Shown here one piece after another: positions 44,803 through 57,259 of a DNA stretch of 64,000 bases; within the stretch, counting starts at the first letter, position 1, and each line of letters begins with the position of its first letter. The stretch comes from Vreelandella venusta (GTDB taxonomy: Bacteria > Pseudomonadota > Gammaproteobacteria > Pseudomonadales > Halomonadaceae): NCBI RefSeq assembly GCF_007989605.1, contig NZ_BJUL01000018.1, positions 1 through 64,000 on the forward strand. The letters are read 5' to 3'. The position numbers and the translations under genes are program-made. Under the pieces are notes generated by a model. It searched no databases. It saw nothing but the letters and a program-made list of their open reading frames with translations, and was not told where the DNA came from.

Positions 44803-45261
44803 CTAAGCAGATGCCAGGCTAATGCTTTGAATCGGTAACTGTACGGGTAGCTTGATTGGCGTCGTATCGGCTAGGTGCGCCAGCGTAACGCTTTCCAGTA
44901 ACGTACGAATCGCCAGTGAGACTCGCTGCCAGTTATCAGCGACACCGCAGGTAGCAGCCAGATCGCACTCACCCTCCGCTTGGCTACACTCGGTCATTGC
45001 CACCGGCCCTTCAATTGCAGCAATAATATCGGCAGCCGTAATATGCGACGCTGGTCGCGCCAGTCGATAACCACCCTGGACACCGCGCTGTGACTCCAGA
45101 AGACCGGCTTTCACCAACATCTTGAGCGTCTTACTAACAGTTGGATGAGGTAACTGTACTGCATCTGCTAAATCAGCCGCCGCATGCGACGCCTGTGGAT
45201 GGCGAGCAATTTGCGCCATCACGACAGCGGCATAGTCTGTCAGCCGAGAAAGCTTGAGCAT
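44803..45261 (-). CDS. Rrf2-family Suf regulator (SUF system Fe-S assembly regulator)
   Basis: The protein has 152 residues. The N-terminal winged helix has LSRLTDYAAVVMAQIARHP and PTVSKTLKMLVKAGLLESQRGVQGGYRLAR. Cys92, Cys99 and Cys105 have nearly the IscR spacing and should hold a [2Fe-2S] cluster. It probably represses or activates the suf operon according to cluster supply. AGGAG before the ATG. It is in line with sufB, separated by 71 bp. Confidence 0.92.
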   Translation of the reverse strand: MLKLSRLTDYAAVVMAQIARHPQASHAAADLADAVQLPHPTVSKTLKMLVKAGLLESQRGVQGGYRLARPASHITAADIIAAIEGPVAMTECSQAEGECDLAATCGVADNWQRVSLAIRTLLESVTLAHLADTTPIKLPVQLPIQSISLASA

Positions 45262-45350
45262 GTTGACTCCTATTCGCAGTTACAGTTGGCTTACCCGTTA
45301 ATGGGTACCATTTTAGTCCTGTATAAATTTGATGTGAAGCCCTAGAGCAA

Positions 45351-45424
45351 AATCGTTATCAATTTGTGCAAAATAACAGCACGTTCGGCTCTGATAGCAT
45401 CAAAAACAACAATCATTATCATTT
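45351..45424. promoter_or_regulatory. Two Fur-like sites and promoter of the suf operon
   Basis: AATCGTTATCAATTT (45351-45365) and AATCATTATCATTT (45411-45424) resemble each other and half of the Fur box (ATAATGATAATCATTAT). On the minus strand the first lies just upstream of a promoter-like TTGCTC-N18-TTATAC. Iron control of suf is well known; here it is inferred from the sites. Confidence 0.5.
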
Positions 45425-45448
45425 GAAAAAACTATCGATGGGCCAAAC

Positions 45449-45474
45449 AAAAAAACCTGCGATGATTTCGCAGG
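45449..45474 (-). terminator. Intrinsic terminator of yjdM
   Basis: A perfect 7 bp stem CCTGCGA / TCGCAGG with a 5-base loop and seven U on the minus strand. Confidence 0.88.
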
Positions 45475-45536
45475 CTTTTAACAGAACACTACTTGGTGGT
45501 GAGGGTGCTATACCTTTGAGCCACTGCCTTTGAGCA

Positions 45537-45878
45537 CTATGCTTTTTTGACGAACTCGGACTTAAGCTTCATGGGCCCAATACCATCGACTTTACAATCA
45601 ATATCGTGATCACCATCGACTAAACGGATATTTTTAACTTTAGTGCCTACCTTAACCACCAGCGAACTGCCTTTGACCTTGAGGTCTTTTATAACAGTAA
45701 CGCTGTCACCATCTGCCAGCATATTGCCGTTAGCATCACGAATACCCGAGCCAGCTGCTTCAGTGCCCTCTTCTGCTACTTTTGACCATTCGTTGCCGCA
45801 TTCCGGGCAGACATACTGAATACCATCATCGTAGGTAAATTCAGAGGCACAGGCAGGACAATTGGGTAGATCACTCAT
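45537..45878 (-). CDS. yjdM: Zinc-ribbon protein YjdM (PhnA family)
   Basis: The protein has 113 residues from the ATG at 45878 (TTGGAG upstream). An N-terminal zinc ribbon uses Cys7, Cys10, Cys24 and Cys27 (CPAC, CPEC), and the C-terminal domain has [20 protein letters not shown] and ends in FVKKA. It was once called PhnA, but no phosphonate genes are near and the function is unclear. Confidence 0.93.
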   Translation of the reverse strand: MSDLPNCPACASEFTYDDGIQYVCPECGNEWSKVAEEGTEAAGSGIRDANGNMLADGDSVTVIKDLKVKGSSLVVKVGTKVKNIRLVDGDHDIDCKVDGIGPMKLKSEFVKKA

Positions 45879-45904
45879 GATAGGCTCCAACGCATCAGGC
45901 TAAT

Positions 45905-45955
45905 ACACAGGACTTAGTCACACACAGAACTTAGTCAGACACAGAACTTAGAAAG
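45905..45955. repeat. 17 bp tandem repeat x 3
   Basis: ACACAG(G/A)ACTTAGTCA(C/G) at 45905-45921 and 45922-45938, with a slightly decayed third copy at 45939-45955, upstream of yjdM. Every unit contains CTTAG. Confidence 0.8.
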
Positions 45956-46027
45956 CGATGGAGCCTACACGGCTTGAGCACAATACTCCAGTTGGGCACG
46001 TTAACTTGTGCTATCAATACAGCGTTA

Positions 46028-46599
46028 TTACCCACCTAGCTGTGCCGAATGCTGCTGCCACCAGTGACGTGCGATGCGCACATTTTCAGCATTTGCCGTC
46101 ACATCTAACACGGTGGGTAACTGTATATAGTCACCTCGAGTTCTTGCCATTAATAGCGGATCTTGGGTGGCAAGCTGAAGCGCATATAGGGCTAACATCA
46201 ACTCATAGTCATCGGCTGTATTGAGACGTGCAAACAGCAAAGGTACGGCGGGCAAGCCAATTTCGCCCAACCGCTCTGCCGCGATATACCAAGTTCGGGG
46301 ATTGTCTTGTCCGCCGTACTGCGAGACAAAGCGCCTATCTGCCAACCGGCTGACATAGTAGGCCGCCTTCTCTTCAGGGCTGGTTAACAGCGGCGGCACC
46401 CAGTCGGTTACCTGTCGGTTACCTGTCGGTTAGTTACGTAGCCTGGCTGCGCCGCTCCTGAAGATACCTGCGCCACGTCAGGCGACACCTTCTGTGCCAC
46501 GGCATCCGGTGCCTGAGAGGAAGCTGGCTGCCCAGCGCATCCCGCTAACATAGTAAACACTGCAAAGGCTGGCACTAACCATAGAGGACACTGCTTCAT
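46028..46599 (-). pseudogene. Lipoprotein gene frameshifted by an 11 bp tandem duplication
   Basis: The 5' part (46599 to 46408) starts after AGGGAATG. It encodes a lipoprotein signal (MKQCPLWLVPAFAVFTMLAGC, lipobox LAGC) and an Ala/Ser/Gln-rich linker, then stops. A second frame (46399 to 46028) continues with PPLLTSPEEKAAYYVSRLADRR and a helical domain. Between them lie repeated copies of GTCGGTTACCT. Removing one 11 bp copy restores one frame through VTDWVPPLLTSPEE and gives a protein of about 186 residues. The intact protein would be an outer- or inner-membrane lipoprotein of unknown function with helical, HEAT-like character. Confidence 0.8.
46403..46432. repeat. 11 bp tandem repeat causing a frameshift
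   Basis: GTCGGTTACCT at 46403-46413 and 46414-46424, then GTCGGTTA at 46425-46432. The unit is not a multiple of three, so a change in copy number shifts the lipoprotein frame. Confidence 0.9.
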
Positions 46600-46627
46600 G
46601 ACACATTCCCTATATCAATATCCATAC

Positions 46628-47023
46628 TTATTCATACCAACGCCCTTCCTGCTTTAGGCGTTTTCTCACCCAGCGATCATAATACCAGCGTAACGCTGTT
46701 TTGATCCCTGGCAGACCAATAAGCCATGCGATTGGCACAAGCAGAGGAATACGCATCATCAGCAAACGGTAGGCATCAATACCTTCGATAAGCGTGCCAT
46801 CAGCTTTTTCGATATGCAGCGAGCGTAAAGCAGCATCTGGTGCGACTCCTTTGTCACGCAATTGCTGCTGATGCTCAGTCACATCACACCAGCTAATCCC
46901 GTTACCATGCTTACCTGCCCAACTTTCAAACAGACGTCGATCCTTCCGACAAGTAGGGCAAACGGCATCGTAGAAAACATTGATAGAGTCATTGTCAGGC
47001 ATATAGGCTCTCATCGTGGTCAT
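46628..47023 (-). CDS. DCC-family thiol-disulfide oxidoreductase-like protein (DUF393)
   Basis: The protein has 131 residues. NVFYDAVCPTCRKDRRLFESW carries the family DxxCxxC motif (Cys22, Cys25), followed by a helical half with a hydrophobic stretch IPLLVPIAWLIGLPGIKTAL. It is presumed to have redox activity, but no substrate is known. Of several in-frame ATGs the first is listed; none has a strong ribosome site. Confidence 0.85.
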   Translation of the reverse strand: MTTMRAYMPDNDSINVFYDAVCPTCRKDRRLFESWAGKHGNGISWCDVTEHQQQLRDKGVAPDAALRSLHIEKADGTLIEGIDAYRLLMMRIPLLVPIAWLIGLPGIKTALRWYYDRWVRKRLKQEGRWYE

Positions 47024-47083
47024 ACTTAGCAGTGTGACACTTTGCGCTTACTACGCAAATTTCCAGTTCACGGGGGCACTCCA

Positions 47084-47545
47084 ATGAAACAGCTATTGAT
47101 CGTTGCCCATGCGCCATCCGTTAATACACGCACTCTGCGTGATGCCGCCCAGCGGGGCGCAAGCCAAAACGTTGTTGAGCAGGTGGCCTGCATAGTAAAA
47201 ACGCCTTTCGAGGCTGGCCCTGATGATATTCGCGCCTGCGATGGCATTTTGCTGGGCACAACAGAAAACCTGGGCTACATGAGCGGTGCACTTAAGGATT
47301 TTTTTGATCGCAGTTACTACAGCATATTGGAAGAGAAACAAGGGCTTCCATGCGCACTCTATATTCGCGCAGGGCACGACGGCACCGGCACCCGGCGGGC
47401 AGTCGAAAGCATTGTGACAGGGCTACGTTGGCGTTGGGTTCAGGAACCACTCACGTTACGTGGTCAATGGCAGGACACTTTTGCCGACCAAGTCGAAGAA
47501 CTAGGCCTCTACATGGCAGCGGGACTGGATAACGGTTTATTTTAA
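47084..47545 (+). CDS. Flavodoxin-like / NAD(P)H-dependent oxidoreductase family protein
   Basis: The protein has 153 residues from the ATG at 47084. The flavodoxin-like fold shows as QLLIVAHAPSVNTRTL (phosphate-binding loop), ACDGILLGTTENLGYMSGALKDFFDRSYY and CALYIRAGHDGTGTRRAVE. It probably binds FMN. The enzymatic role is unknown. The upstream GGGGG can serve as ribosome site. Confidence 0.85.
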   Translation: MKQLLIVAHAPSVNTRTLRDAAQRGASQNVVEQVACIVKTPFEAGPDDIRACDGILLGTTENLGYMSGALKDFFDRSYYSILEEKQGLPCALYIRAGHDGTGTRRAVESIVTGLRWRWVQEPLTLRGQWQDTFADQVEELGLYMAAGLDNGLF

Positions 47546-47560
47546 GGCCGCTATAAACGC

Positions 47561-47586
47561 AAAAACGGCACCGCATGGGTGCCGTT
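47561..47586 (-). terminator. Terminator of fadA (also usable rightward)
   Basis: An 8-9 bp stem ACGGCACC / GGTGCCGT with five U on the minus strand, between the convergent flavodoxin-like and fadA genes. Confidence 0.8.
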
Positions 47587-47605
47587 GTGTGGGTAAACGC
47601 TGTGT

Positions 47606-50982
<3,377 letters not shown>

Positions 50983-51253
50983 CCGCGCTCTCTCCACAAG
51001 TTCGGGCTGGCACCATTAATCGGACCTGCCACGCATTTCATACGGTCGTTTGATTGCGTAAGCTTGGTTGAGATAATGAGGAACGTCAAGCCCTGACTTT
51101 TGGCTAATGCGCTTATCTCTCAAGTGCACTTACACAAATCAACTTACAGCAGGCGCACATTTTTTGCGCTTTTAATAGACACAATAGGGAACGCATCGAC
51201 TTTGCCAACGAATCCAACGATCATGCAGTTTTCATTTATGAGCCAACAACGCC

Positions 51254-52411
51254 ATGGGTAGTTTCTTTACTCCCGCCCGTATAGCGGCACTACAAACACG
51301 GGTTGAACGCACCGTCGAACGCTTAAAACCCTGGAGCTGGCTGTGGCCACCCATCGCGTTTGGCGCTGGGCTGGGTAGTTTCTTTCTGGTGGACCGCCAA
51401 CAGTGGCTAGGAGTGGTATTAGCGCTGGGGCTTCTTTTTGCCTGGCTGCTACTGCTTTCCGAGAGTCTCATCGGGCGCTGGCTTGCTAAGCGCGGCCACC
51501 CCACCTTACCCCGCGGCGTTACTACCTTTATCGCCCAAATGATTCACCAGGAAACACTTTTCTTTACGTTGCCGTTTATCCTGGTTACAACCGTGTGGAA
51601 TAGCGGACAGACACTGTTTGCGCTGCTAGTGATCGCAATGGCAATACTGTCGATCATAGATCCGCTCTATTACAAGCTCGCAGGGCGTTGGCGAAGCCTC
51701 TATTTTATCTTTCATGCCCAATGTGTTTTTTTAGTGGTACTGGTTATTCTGCCGATCATGCTGCAGCTGACGACTGGCCAAAGCTTAATCCTTGCGCTAG
51801 TGATCACCATCTTGGTAGCACTGCCCAGTTTTTGGCACTTACTTAAAAAACGTTCGTTAACGCGCTGGTGTGGGCTCTTTGTGCTCACTATCGCATTAGC
51901 CTATATGGCTTGGCTCGGCAAAATATGGGTGCCTCCCGCCAGCTTATGGATGACAAACAGCGCACTTTCTCCAGCGCTAGATATTCAGAGCCGCGAACCG
52001 CAGGGAACAATGGCGCTTACGCCAGACGCAATTCGCTCTAAAGGCCTTTACGTTTACACCGCCATTCGAGCGCCGCGTGGATTAAGTGAGACGATTCATC
52101 ATGCATGGCACCACAACGGCGAATTGTTAGATGAAGTAGAACTTGCTATCAACGGTGGACGGGAACAGGGCTATCGGGCTTGGAGCCATAAGCAAAATTT
52201 CCCAGAAGCACCGTCGGGAGAGTGGCGTATCGACATTATGACCGCTAGCGGACAACGGCTGGGACTGATCCGGTTTACTGTTTCGGAAGATTTGGAAAAA
52301 GCCACGATAGCGGATAGCAAAATCCAACCTAGCGGCTTGAGTGCGCTAAATTTGCGGCGTTTTATCCCCGGAAATACCAATTCTGACAACGATCGGCCAA
52401 CGGACGAATAA
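51254..52411 (+). CDS. Membrane protein, DUF5924/DUF2914-like
   Basis: The protein has 385 residues. About seven or eight membrane helices fill residues 28-230 (FAWLLLLSESLIGRWLA, FTLPFILVTTVWNS and others). A C-terminal soluble domain of about 120 residues (TAIRAPRGLSETIHHAWHHNG, GYRAWSHKQNF, GEWRIDIMTASGQRLGLIRFTV) resembles DUF2914. The function is unknown. The ribosome site is poor, so the start is uncertain. It is divergent from fadB across a 271 bp gap, which holds an inverted repeat GCGCA-N7-TGCGC at 51153-51169 but no operator I recognise. Confidence 0.65.
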   Translation: MGSFFTPARIAALQTRVERTVERLKPWSWLWPPIAFGAGLGSFFLVDRQQWLGVVLALGLLFAWLLLLSESLIGRWLAKRGHPTLPRGVTTFIAQMIHQETLFFTLPFILVTTVWNSGQTLFALLVIAMAILSIIDPLYYKLAGRWRSLYFIFHAQCVFLVVLVILPIMLQLTTGQSLILALVITILVALPSFWHLLKKRSLTRWCGLFVLTIALAYMAWLGKIWVPPASLWMTNSALSPALDIQSREPQGTMALTPDAIRSKGLYVYTAIRAPRGLSETIHHAWHHNGELLDEVELAINGGREQGYRAWSHKQNFPEAPSGEWRIDIMTASGQRLGLIRFTVSEDLEKATIADSKIQPSGLSALNLRRFIPGNTNSDNDRPTDE

Positions 52412-52482
52412 CATAACGCCTTGCATTCAGCGGCGCAGCTTATGACAATTCGCCTACTTACATTTTTCGGTAGCTGTTTACT

Positions 52483-52935
52483 ATGGCTTCAACAATTGGT
52501 TTTCGCATTGCACGTCTGCCCCACTTGTGGCGCTCTATTCTTGATCGAAGGCTGGCGCCCTTGGGGTTAACACAAACACGCTGGGTGACGCTTTACCATT
52601 TATGGAAGTTAGGTGAAGGCAACCCTCAGTGTGATCTAGCAAGGGTGATTGGCGTAGAAGCGCCCTCATTAGTTAGAACCCTCGGACAACTTGAGGAGCA
52701 GGGACTGGTTGAGCGGCGAGCCTGCGATAATGATCGGCGCAGCAAACGACTCTATCTGACGCCAGCGGCAATGCCGCTACTTGAACAAATCGACAGTGTC
52801 GTCCAAGAGGCACGCAAAGAGATGCTGGCTGGCCTCAGTGAGAGCGATCTAGATCAATTAGACAAGTGGCTAGCGCTAATAGAAGCCAATGGTATGGCGA
52901 TCCAGTTAAGAGACCAAGACAGTCCCACGGCGTAA
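52483..52935 (+). CDS. slyA: MarR-family transcriptional regulator, SlyA-like
   Basis: The protein has 150 residues with a MarR winged helix. LPHLWRSILDRRLAPLGLTQTRWVTLYHLWK starts the dimer and DNA-binding region, VIGVEAPSLVRTLGQLEEQGLVERR is the recognition part and DNDRRSKRLYLTPAA is the wing. The match to SlyA (LTQTRWVTLYHL) is good. SlyA responds to small aromatic molecules or envelope stress. Target genes are unknown here. Confidence 0.85.
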   Translation: MASTIGFRIARLPHLWRSILDRRLAPLGLTQTRWVTLYHLWKLGEGNPQCDLARVIGVEAPSLVRTLGQLEEQGLVERRACDNDRRSKRLYLTPAAMPLLEQIDSVVQEARKEMLAGLSESDLDQLDKWLALIEANGMAIQLRDQDSPTA

Positions 52936-52943
52936 GACATGTA

Positions 52944-53486
52944 TTACTGCCCTGCTGTTTCGCCAGCCCCGTTTAGCGGCTTTGCAGCAGGGCGGTCTGA
53001 CAATCCGCTAAGCGCCTTTCTTAGCGTCTGAAAATCTTCTCCATAGATAGCAAAACGCTCCGCAGTCTGTGACTCCCACCACCATAGTGTTAACGCCGTC
53101 GCGTTCGACTCAACCACCAAAGCATCTTGTGGAAGGCGCTCTAGCAGGGTTTTCAAAGTAGCGCTTGCCATTTCAGGCAATGGCCGTAACGGTGCAATGC
53201 GCCAACGCCACCCAGCATGATAAAGCTCCAGCGCTTCACTTGCGTTCGATTCACGCACTAACACAAAATCAGGCCCTGGCGCGTGATGGGGAAAATACCA
53301 CCGATAAGCGGGCATCGTGCCTCGAAAGTTGTGCAACGGGGGCTTCTCCATCTTGATCACTACCCCATGCTTCTTGGCGGCATTCAAACGCAGCGCCATA
53401 TGGCGCTTCTGCCGCGGGCTGGGCTTAAGCCACATTACCGGCGCGATAACAAACAGCGATATAAAAATAACAATAAGCCACTCCAT
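52944..53486 (-). CDS. Hypothetical protein with N-terminal membrane helix
   Basis: The protein has 180 residues. Residues about 2-20 (EWLIVIFISLFVIAPVMWL) form an anchor, followed by a basic stretch (KPSPRQKRHMALRLNAAKKHG). The soluble domain is rich in tryptophan (YHAGWRWRIAP, LTLWWWESQ). Relatives are sometimes labelled YajC-like, without good reason. The function is unknown. AGGGGAAG before the ATG. Confidence 0.75.
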   Translation of the reverse strand: MEWLIVIFISLFVIAPVMWLKPSPRQKRHMALRLNAAKKHGVVIKMEKPPLHNFRGTMPAYRWYFPHHAPGPDFVLVRESNASEALELYHAGWRWRIAPLRPLPEMASATLKTLLERLPQDALVVESNATALTLWWWESQTAERFAIYGEDFQTLRKALSGLSDRPAAKPLNGAGETAGQ

Positions 53487-53666
53487 CTAATCACTTCCCC
53501 TCGTCGCAAATACTGGCCATCAGCATTGATGTTAAAAATTGGTCATACTAGCGAATTAACTTAAAAAAGCATGACATAGATCGTTGTTAAGATGGCACTT
53601 GAAGCCTAAAGTAAAGGTCATCTAACAACGCGTTCTCTTTGTTAATTATCACGAAGGAGATAAGCC

Positions 53667-54119
53667 ATGAGCTATCACCACATTTTAGTAGCCGTTGATT
53701 TAACTAAGGACTCCCATAAAATCTTAGAGCGCGCAGTCGCGATTGCTGCTCGCAACAACGACGCTAAGATTTCAATCATGCACACCCTTGAGCCACTGGG
53801 CTTCGCTTACGGTGGTGACATTCCGATGGATCTCACCAGCATTCAAGACCAGTTGGATGATCATGCGAAGAAGCGGCTGGCTGAAATTGCCGCTCCTCAC
53901 GTCGAGCCCGCTGACCAACATGTCGTCGTCGGCATGCCGGACACTGAAATTCATCGCTTTGCAGAAGAGCACAACGTCGATCTAATCGTTGTTGGCTCGC
54001 ATGGGCGCCATGGCTTTGCCCTGCTGCTAGGTTCCACGTCTACCGGTGTACTGCACGGTGCACAGTGCGACGTTTTGGCCGTTCGGGTCGGCAAAAAAGG
54101 TGAAGAGAGCGACGAGTAA
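53667..54119 (+). CDS. Universal stress protein UspA family
   Basis: The protein has 150 residues. It starts SYHHILVAVDLTKDSHKILERAV, and the C-terminal ATP-binding motif GSHGRHGFALLLGSTSTGVLHGA fits G-2x-G-9x-G-(S/T). Strong ribosome site AAGGAG. Cytosolic, probably induced by stress or growth arrest. Confidence 0.93.
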   Translation: MSYHHILVAVDLTKDSHKILERAVAIAARNNDAKISIMHTLEPLGFAYGGDIPMDLTSIQDQLDDHAKKRLAEIAAPHVEPADQHVVVGMPDTEIHRFAEEHNVDLIVVGSHGRHGFALLLGSTSTGVLHGAQCDVLAVRVGKKGEESDE

Positions 54120-54129
54120 TTCGTATAGA

Positions 54130-54150
54130 AAGGCACCCACTGGGTGCCTT
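54130..54150. terminator. Hairpin between the uspA-like gene and uup
   Basis: AAGGCACCCA / TGGGTGCCTT, a nearly loopless palindrome between convergent genes; weak U runs. Confidence 0.5.
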
Positions 54151-54169
54151 GACTCATTCAATACTCATA

Positions 54170-56089
54170 TCAGTCACCGCTGGCCATCGCCTCAAGCTCC
54201 ATCCAACGCTCCATGGCCGTTTCAAGTGCTTGCTGTACGTTCTCTAACGTTTGCAGCTTAGCAGTGATAGTACTGGCTTCTTGCTGATAGAAAGCGGGGT
54301 CGCCAATTTCTTGCTCTAATGCCTCTACTTCACCCTCAAGACGCTCAATCTCCGCAGGTAACGCATCTAACTCCCGCTGCACTTTGTAAGACAGCTTAAC
54401 GGTTTTTTTAACAGGCTCGGCAACCGGCTTCTCTGGCGCTTTTTCAATGACAGCGCTGGTCGGCTCGGTGTTCTGACGGGCAGCGCCCTCCCACGGAGCA
54501 GGTGGTAATTTGCCGCCTTGGCGAATCCAATCTGTGTAACCACCTACGTATTCACGCACAACCCCCTCGCCCTCAAAGGCCAGCATGCTGGTCACGACGT
54601 TATCCATAAATGTCCGGTCGTGGGAGACCAGGAGCAGCGTGCCATCAAAGTCCAGTAGCAGCTCTTCAAGCAACTCCAGGGTTTCCATATCCAGGTCGTT
54701 GGTAGGCTCATCCAACACCAATACGTTGGCAGGCTGAGTAAACAACTTGGCTAGCAACAGGCGGTTGGATTCGCCGCCGGAAAGGGCTTTTACCGGCTGC
54801 CGAACGCGGTCAGGTGTGAATAGAAAGTCCTGAAGGTAGCTCATTACGTGGCGATCTTTTCCGCCAACGGTTACCCGATCGCTGCCTTGGGCGACGTTGT
54901 CGTAGACGGTTTTTTCCAGCTCTAAACCGGCACGCAACTGATCGAAGTAAGCGACCTTTAAATTGGTCCCCAGCTGAACGCTACCTTCTGTTGGAGTAAG
55001 CTCGCCGAGCAAGATTTTCAGCAGCGTTGTTTTACCTGCACCGTTGCGACCAAGGAAACCTATACGGTCGCCACGCATCACTTCAAGATTCACGTCACGC
55101 AGAATGACATCATTACCAAAGCGCTGTGTTACGCCTTTCAGCTCGACTACCCGCTTACCGGTACGCTCGCCACTGTCGACAGTGAGATTGGCAGTCCCCT
55201 GACGCTCACGTCGCTGGCTACGCTCCAAGCGCATCTGCTCAAGCTCCCGCACACGCCCCTCGTTGCGTGTACGCCGCGCTTTGACGCCTTGACGAATCCA
55301 GACTTCTTCTTGGGCCAGTTTTTTATCGAAAAGCGCGTTTTCTCGCGCTTCGACTTCTAGCTCGTGCTGCTTACGCTCTTGATACTCGGCATAGTTGCCG
55401 GGATAACGGCCAAGCTTGCCGCGATCTAGTTCAAGGATGGAGGTGGCCAGCTTAGATAGAAAGGCACGGTCGTGGGTAATCAGTAATACCGCGCCGTTGA
55501 AAGCTAGCAGTTGCTCTTCCAACCAAGCAATCGTGTCTAGGTCGAGATGGTTGGTAGGCTCGTCAAGAAGCAGTAAATCTGGCTCGGAAACCAAGGCGCG
55601 CGCCAACGCAACACGGCGGCGCCAGCCACCGGAAAGCGCACTCATTTCAGCTTCAGGAGGTAATCCTAAGCGGGTGAGTACAACGTCAATGTTCTGATGG
55701 AAAGACCAGCCGTCGATAGCCTCTATGCGAGTTTGCAGCTTGGCCATGCGGCTCATGTCGGGGTCGGGATCATTGATTAAATGCTGGTATTCAGAAAGCA
55801 GCTCCCCCGCTTCCGGCAGCCCCTGAGCAACCATGTCAAAAATCGTCATACCTGAGGACTCAGGTAGCTCCTGGGACAATACGCCGATCTTCAAGCCCGG
55901 CGCACGCCAAATCGAACCGTCATCGGCATGAATATCGCCCGCGACTAGTTTTAATAGCGTTGATTTACCGGTGCCGTTGCGCCCGACCAGCGCCAGCCGC
56001 TCGCCTTTTTCAACCGTTAGGTCGGCGCGGTTAAGCAGTACTTGGGTGCCGTAAGCGAGTTGCAGCTGTTCGAGTCGTAACAAGGTCAC
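54170..56089 (-). CDS. uup: ABC-F family ATPase Uup
   Basis: The protein has 639 residues with a GTG start after GAGGAC. It has two ABC domains: Walker A GRNGTGKSTLL and GRNGAGKTTLL, signatures LSGGWRRRVALARALV and LSGGESNRLLLAKL, and Walker B LLLLDEPTNHLDLDT and VLVLDEPTNDLDMET. A basic linker and a C-terminal coiled coil (LPAEIERLEGEVEALEQEI) follow. It has no membrane part. Uup acts on DNA or ribosomes and suppresses precise transposon excision. Confidence 0.95.
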   Translation of the reverse strand: MTLLRLEQLQLAYGTQVLLNRADLTVEKGERLALVGRNGTGKSTLLKLVAGDIHADDGSIWRAPGLKIGVLSQELPESSGMTIFDMVAQGLPEAGELLSEYQHLINDPDPDMSRMAKLQTRIEAIDGWSFHQNIDVVLTRLGLPPEAEMSALSGGWRRRVALARALVSEPDLLLLDEPTNHLDLDTIAWLEEQLLAFNGAVLLITHDRAFLSKLATSILELDRGKLGRYPGNYAEYQERKQHELEVEARENALFDKKLAQEEVWIRQGVKARRTRNEGRVRELEQMRLERSQRRERQGTANLTVDSGERTGKRVVELKGVTQRFGNDVILRDVNLEVMRGDRIGFLGRNGAGKTTLLKILLGELTPTEGSVQLGTNLKVAYFDQLRAGLELEKTVYDNVAQGSDRVTVGGKDRHVMSYLQDFLFTPDRVRQPVKALSGGESNRLLLAKLFTQPANVLVLDEPTNDLDMETLELLEELLLDFDGTLLLVSHDRTFMDNVVTSMLAFEGEGVVREYVGGYTDWIRQGGKLPPAPWEGAARQNTEPTSAVIEKAPEKPVAEPVKKTVKLSYKVQRELDALPAEIERLEGEVEALEQEIGDPAFYQQEASTITAKLQTLENVQQALETAMERWMELEAMASGD

Positions 56090-56242
56090 GCAGTGTCCTC
56101 CTTCATCATGAGCCGCACAGTGTAACGCATGCGCTCGCGTTAAGGAGAGCCCTTATAGAGCCAAACGACACATCGTGCTAACGTCCCACCATCACGTGAT
56201 AATAACAAGGTAGCGTCAAGCTACTCGTTTAGGGCTGACATC

Positions 56243-57256
56243 GTGACCGTTACCGTCTCAATGCACTTTGTGAACGAACTGTTGTGTGGCTTACCCGCCA
56301 CTGAGCACTCCCCTGTCCGCTATCTGGAGCTTGCTGGAATTTCCCCTTTTCTACTCAGCGCACCAAACGGACGAGTCACTGTTGAACAGTTTGCCGAGCT
56401 TTACCGCCTCCTTGCCCTTGAGCTAGATGATGAAACACCCTGCTTTTTCTCCAGGCCGCTACGCTGTGGAACACTAAAGCTGCTGTGCTTGAGCTTGCTA
56501 GATGCACCTACGCTGCATGTTGCGCTTCATCGCTATACGCAGTTTTTCCGGATTCTCTTAGATGATTTCGGCTACGACTTTACTATTGAAGGCGAGTTTG
56601 CCCGCATGGCGCTTGAAGAACGCGCACCGCTGCATGGCAGCCGTATATTGATCCATGAATTGATGTTGAAACTGTTTCACGGTATCGCCTCCTGGATGAT
56701 CGCACGCAAAATTCCACCTATCCTGATGGAGTGCGGCTACGCCCAGCCCGCTCATAGCGCTGACTATCTCTACTTCTACCCCGGCAAGCTAAAATTTGAT
56801 CAACCGCAAACAGCTGTTTACTTTGATAAGGTGTTTCTAAACCACCCCATACGCCAAACGAAACAACATCTTGGCGCATTTCTACAACGCGCACCGGCCG
56901 ACTGGTTCTACGTCTCTTTTGAAGATCGTTTGATTACGCACCGCGTTCGCGAACATCTTAGCCGTCACTTACCCACCTCGTGTACGGTTCAGCATGTGGC
57001 AGACGCGTTACATATGTCCGTGCGGACACTCTCAAGGCACCTGAAACTTGAAGGTACCCATTTCCAGGCGGTTAAAGACGAATACCGTCGCGACTATGCT
57101 ATTCAAGCACTCACTCGCAGCACACAGCCACTAACAGCCATTGCAGAAAAACTAGGATTTGAAGACTTGGCTTGTCTTAGCCGAGCGTTTAAACAGTGGA
57201 CGGGGAATTCACCCGCCGCTTACCGCAAGGCGCAAACGGCGGGCATAAAACGCTAA
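56243..57256 (+). CDS. AraC-family regulator (arabinose-binding-domain, OruR-type)
   Basis: The protein has 337 residues from a GTG after AGGG; ATG at codon 7 is an alternative. An N-terminal AraC arabinose-binding-like domain of about 190 residues is followed by a C-terminal double helix-turn-helix (about 240-330: VADALHMSVRTLSRHLKLEGTHF and LTAIAEKLGFEDLACLSRAFKQWTGNSPAAYR). It ends four bases from the convergent acyl-CoA ligase gene and probably controls that cluster. Confidence 0.88.
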   Translation: MTVTVSMHFVNELLCGLPATEHSPVRYLELAGISPFLLSAPNGRVTVEQFAELYRLLALELDDETPCFFSRPLRCGTLKLLCLSLLDAPTLHVALHRYTQFFRILLDDFGYDFTIEGEFARMALEERAPLHGSRILIHELMLKLFHGIASWMIARKIPPILMECGYAQPAHSADYLYFYPGKLKFDQPQTAVYFDKVFLNHPIRQTKQHLGAFLQRAPADWFYVSFEDRLITHRVREHLSRHLPTSCTVQHVADALHMSVRTLSRHLKLEGTHFQAVKDEYRRDYAIQALTRSTQPLTAIAEKLGFEDLACLSRAFKQWTGNSPAAYRKAQTAGIKR

Positions 57257-57259
57257 CGT

